A DNA stretch of 40,699 nt from an uncultured Bacteroidales bacterium (lineage in GTDB: Bacteria > Bacteroidota > Bacteroidia > Bacteroidales > Paludibacteraceae), in assembly GCA_900321605.1 (NCBI GenBank), contig ONWR01000032.1, positions 1 through 40,699 of the forward strand. The letters are read 5' to 3'. Under the pieces are notes generated by a model. It saw only the letters and a list, made by a program, of their open reading frames with translations. It did no database searches and was not told where the DNA came from. Shown in pieces: positions 39,430 to 40,699 of this stretch. The stretch's first letter is position 1. The number at the start of each line of letters is the position of its first letter. The position numbers and the translations under genes are program-made.

Positions 39430-40699
39430 TTAATCTTTGATTAAGTTCTTGCCGGTCATCTCTTTCGGTTGCTCAATGCCGAGAATATGGCAGAGAGAAG
39501 GAGCGACATCTGCGAGGATACCGTCCTCTACGTGCGCGTTCACGTGATCCTTAGAGATATATACGAAAGGCACAGGGTTGAGCGAGTGAGCTGTGTTCGG
39601 TGTGCCGTCTGCGTTGATAGCGTTGTCGCAGTTACCGTGGTCGGCAATGACGATGATCTCATAGCCGTTTGCCAAAGCTGCTTCAATCACTTTGTGCGAG
39701 CACTCGTCGATGGTCTTTACGGCTTTCACAATCGCCTCATAGACTCCGGTATGTCCGACCATGTCGCCGTTGGCGAAGTTAAGCGTGATATAATCGAACT
39801 TCTGCGTCTTGATAGCTGCTACCAAAGCTTCGGTCACTTCCGGTGCAGACATCTCCGGCTTCATATCATAGGTCGGCACTTTCGGAGACGGGATCAGAAT
39901 ACGCTCCTCGCCCGGATATTCAGCTTCACGACCACCATTGAAGAAGAAGGTCACGTGTGCGAATTTCTCGGTCTCAGCGATACGGAGCTGCTTGAGTCCT
40001 AATTTGCTGACTACCTCACCTAAGGTGTTCTCTACGTTCTCCTTGGGGTAGAGTATATGCAATCCTTTGAACGAACTGTCGTACGGCGTCATACAGCAGT
40101 AGTGCAGACCCGGAATCGTCTTCATTCCTTGTTCCGGCATGTCTTGCTGGGTCAGTACGATCGTGATCTCTTTCGCACGGTCGTTACGGTAGTTGAAGAA
40201 GATAACTACGTCTCCTTCGGTAATACGACCGTCGCAAGTCGCGTTCACTAATGGCTCCATGAACTCGTCGGTGTCCTTATGCTCCTCGGTGTGACGGTCA
40301 TAGCAGCCCTGTACAGCCGCTACCATGTCGGTCTCTTTGCGTCCTTCTCCGTTTACCAACTGGTCATATGCCACTTTGATACGCTCCCAGCGTTTGTCAC
40401 GATCCATCGCGTAGAAACGACCGATGATAGAAGCGATATGTGCGCCGGTCTTGTCGCACAGTCCTTGCAGGTCGGCAATGAATCCCTTACCGCTACGCGG
40501 GTCGGTGTCACGACCGTCCATGAAACAGTGAACGAAAGTCTTGTCAGCTACTCCGTACTCTTTGGCAATCTCCACGAGTTTGAAGAGGTGGTCAAGAGAC
40601 GAGTGTACGCCTCCGTTGGAGCAGAGGCCCATGATATGCAGTTTCTTACCGGCAGCTTGTGCTGCTTTGTAAGCAGCTACTATCTCGGGGTTCTGCATG
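39430..40699 (-). CDS. gpmI: 2,3-bisphosphoglycerate-independent phosphoglycerate mutase, N-terminus outside the window
   Basis: The visible 422 residues begin inside the protein ([13 protein letters not shown]-like region) and contain [59 protein letters not shown] and the metal-binding ADHGNCDNA near the end. Roughly 85-90 N-terminal residues, including the phosphorylated serine, are beyond the window edge. The enzyme interconverts 3- and 2-phosphoglycerate using manganese. It shares a bidirectional terminator with the small lipoprotein gene. Confidence 0.95.
   Translation of the reverse strand, partial: MQNPEIVAAYKAAQAAGKKLHIMGLCSNGGVHSSLDHLFKLVEIAKEYGVADKTFVHCFMDGRDTDPRSGKGFIADLQGLCDKTGAHIASIIGRFYAMDRDKRWERIKVAYDQLVNGEGRKETDMVAAVQGCYDRHTEEHKDTDEFMEPLVNATCDGRITEGDVVIFFNYRNDRAKEITIVLTQQDMPEQGMKTIPGLHYCCMTPYDSSFKGLHILYPKENVENTLGEVVSKLGLKQLRIAETEKFAHVTFFFNGGREAEYPGEERILIPSPKVPTYDMKPEMSAPEVTEALVAAIKTQKFDYITLNFANGDMVGHTGVYEAIVKAVKTIDECSHKVIEAALANGYEIIVIADHGNCDNAINADGTPNTAHSLNPVPFVYISKDHVNAHVEDGILADVAPSLCHILGIEQPKEMTGKNLIKD

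Overview
The window is chromosomal DNA from a member of the Bacteroidales. Evidence: a SusD-type outer-membrane protein, the gliding-type lipoproteins GldB and GldH, DUF2851, a RicT-like PSP1 protein, a BspA-like leucine-rich repeat protein with a sorting-type tail, and promoters of the Bacteroidetes form TTTG-N20-TAnnTTTG in front of many transcripts. I cannot name the genus.

Layout. (1) 1-1528: the 3' end of a susD gene and its terminator. (2) 1531-9240: an accessory island. It holds broken WYL, DUF1016 and zinc-ribbon remnants, a YaaW/DUF3944 gene coupled to an M48 metallopeptidase gene, a likely structured RNA, an AT-rich cassette (56-, 480- and 372-aa proteins), an intact WYL regulator, a 114-aa orphan and a dispersed hairpin repeat. 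Two promoters in the island carry the same inverted repeat CGGACA-N5-TGTCCG over the -33 position, so the island looks like one regulon, probably controlled by its WYL protein. (3) 9365-25588: one long co-directional housekeeping run: mreB-mreC-mreD-mrdA-rodA (cell elongation), yraN, mnmG, a perfect parS site, apt, uvrC, a frameshifted tsaE, DUF2851, lolD, gldB, sufS and a secreted endonuclease/exonuclease/phosphatase-fold protein. (4) 25564-28586, minus strand: nadA, corA, rsmA. (5) 28587-31351: repeat-rich DNA with a second hairpin repeat, a BspA-like gene with a small upstream gene, an array of perfect palindromes and tRNA-Asn. (6) 31352-37142, plus strand: a PfkB kinase, plsC, a HIT protein, holB, ricT, gldH, trmB. 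(7) 37151-40699: rluD and a PASTA protein (minus), a tiny acidic lipoprotein (plus) and gpmI (minus, cut by the window end).

The most notable items are the WYL-linked island with its shared operator, the rod-shaped RNA candidate at about 3778-3994, the inverted pair of repeats built from triplets of complementary 9-mers (8681-8912 and 28884-29066), two arrays of unrelated perfect palindromes placed behind promoters, the disrupted tsaE, and short repeats inserted in frame within sufS, nadA and the endonuclease-fold gene.
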